From: Mesorhizobium_K sp040049215
GTDB taxonomy: Bacteria > Pseudomonadota > Alphaproteobacteria > Rhizobiales > Rhizobiaceae
Direction: 5' to 3'
DNA: 64,000 bases
Assembly (NCBI RefSeq): GCF_040049215.1
Contig: NZ_JBDZDN010000001.1
Location: forward strand, 2,232,001-2,296,000
Shown here: piece by piece, positions 63,695 through 64,000 of the stretch
How the letters are laid out: each line of letters starts with the position of its first letter
Numbering within the stretch: position 1 is the stretch's first letter
Made by a program: the position numbers and the translations under genes
The notes under the pieces: model-generated
What the model saw: the letters and a program-made list of their open reading frames with translations, nothing else
Database searches by the model: none
Told to the model about the DNA's origin: nothing

Positions 63695-64000
63695 ATGACA
63701 AATCCAAAGCTCGATGCGAAGTCAGCCACCCAGAAGTTCGGGGACAGGAGCACCGCGGCGGCGCTCGAAATCATCGATCTGATTGCGCGGGAGCGCTTTG
63801 ACGACGCCGCAAGAATGTTCCAGGAGTCAGGGCTCCTTTCGTCGCTTTCGGATGCCAAGTCGGGCGGTGCAGCCGCCAGATCGATGCGGATTTCGCCAAA
63901 CCAAATCTTGCTGTTGCAGGCCCTCGCCAGATATCGCTCGACCCAAGTCGGGGCGCCCGACCGTCTGCTAGCGACGGCTGAGCTGGAACTCCAGTCCGCT
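63695..64000 (+). CDS. partial gene downstream of the N-glycosyltransferase
   Basis: The first 102 codons of a gene running off the right edge, starting at ATG 63695, 24 nt after the glycosyltransferase stop. The predicted product so far is helical (ALEIIDLIARERFDDAARMFQ, then ILLLQALARYR), like TPR or the helical N-domain of GT41 enzymes. It may be a second glycosyltransferase or accessory of the same system. Ribosome site is weak. Confidence 0.5.
   Translation, partial: MTNPKLDAKSATQKFGDRSTAAALEIIDLIARERFDDAARMFQESGLLSSLSDAKSGGAAARSMRISPNQILLLQALARYRSTQVGAPDRLLATAELELQSA

Overview
The window reads as high-GC (about 60% by eye) alphaproteobacterial DNA, most likely from the Rhizobiales (Mesorhizobium/Phyllobacteriaceae-like). 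The grounds are a MucR/Ros-type regulator, an IalB-family protein, the DUF3489-DUF2924-serine recombinase cassette, DUF5681 genes, and many ATGA or GTGA stop/start overlaps. No rRNA, tRNA, IS element or CRISPR array was seen.

Region 1 (1-19.2 kb) is ordinary accessory metabolism. It holds an acyl-CoA synthetase/alcohol dehydrogenase operon, a TetR regulator with a palindromic operator, and a TetR plus lipoprotein-like alpha/beta hydrolase pair divergent from an RND adaptor/permease operon with an AcrR-like operator. A decayed DUF3644 gene and a glutathione S-transferase follow. The region ends with a CoA-transferase of two fused halves and a GMC oxidoreductase, divergent from a LysR regulator.

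Region 2 (19.5-28 kb) looks mobile-element derived. It has the DUF3489/DUF2924/large serine recombinase trio, a dense repeat region (CAGGGA motifs, a 12-bp inverted repeat, and an array with 21-bp period), a thermonuclease-like gene, an Excalibur-type secreted protein, small unknowns, MucR, and a ParB-domain DNA methyltransferase broken by a frameshift. A DUF5681 gene and two small genes complete it; these three recur as a decayed direct repeat 20.7 kb downstream.

Region 3 (28.2-47.3 kb), bracketed by that ~860-bp direct repeat, is an unfamiliar island. Two giant adjacent genes of 2504 and 2152 codons, 2 nt apart, are followed by a small two-TM protein. Divergent from them are a six-cysteine protein, a frameshifted small gene, and a Tat/lipobox-type amidohydrolase. 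I recognise no family for the giant proteins.

Region 4 (48.4-57.2 kb) is a surface-glycan modification locus: HAD phosphatase, AGE-family epimerase, DUF5989 protein, sulfotransferase-like protein, IalB protein, GT2 glycosyltransferase, SGNH hydrolase, NodU-type carbamoyltransferase and SxtJ-like protein.

Region 5 (58-64 kb) encodes a 1208-residue autotransporter whose passenger has about 27 repeats and roughly 40 N-X-S/T sequons. Directly downstream is an HMW1C-like (GT41) N-glycosyltransferase and the start of another gene. The simplest reading is a dedicated cytoplasmic N-glycosylation system for an autotransporter. With the giant-gene island, this is the most interesting content of the window.
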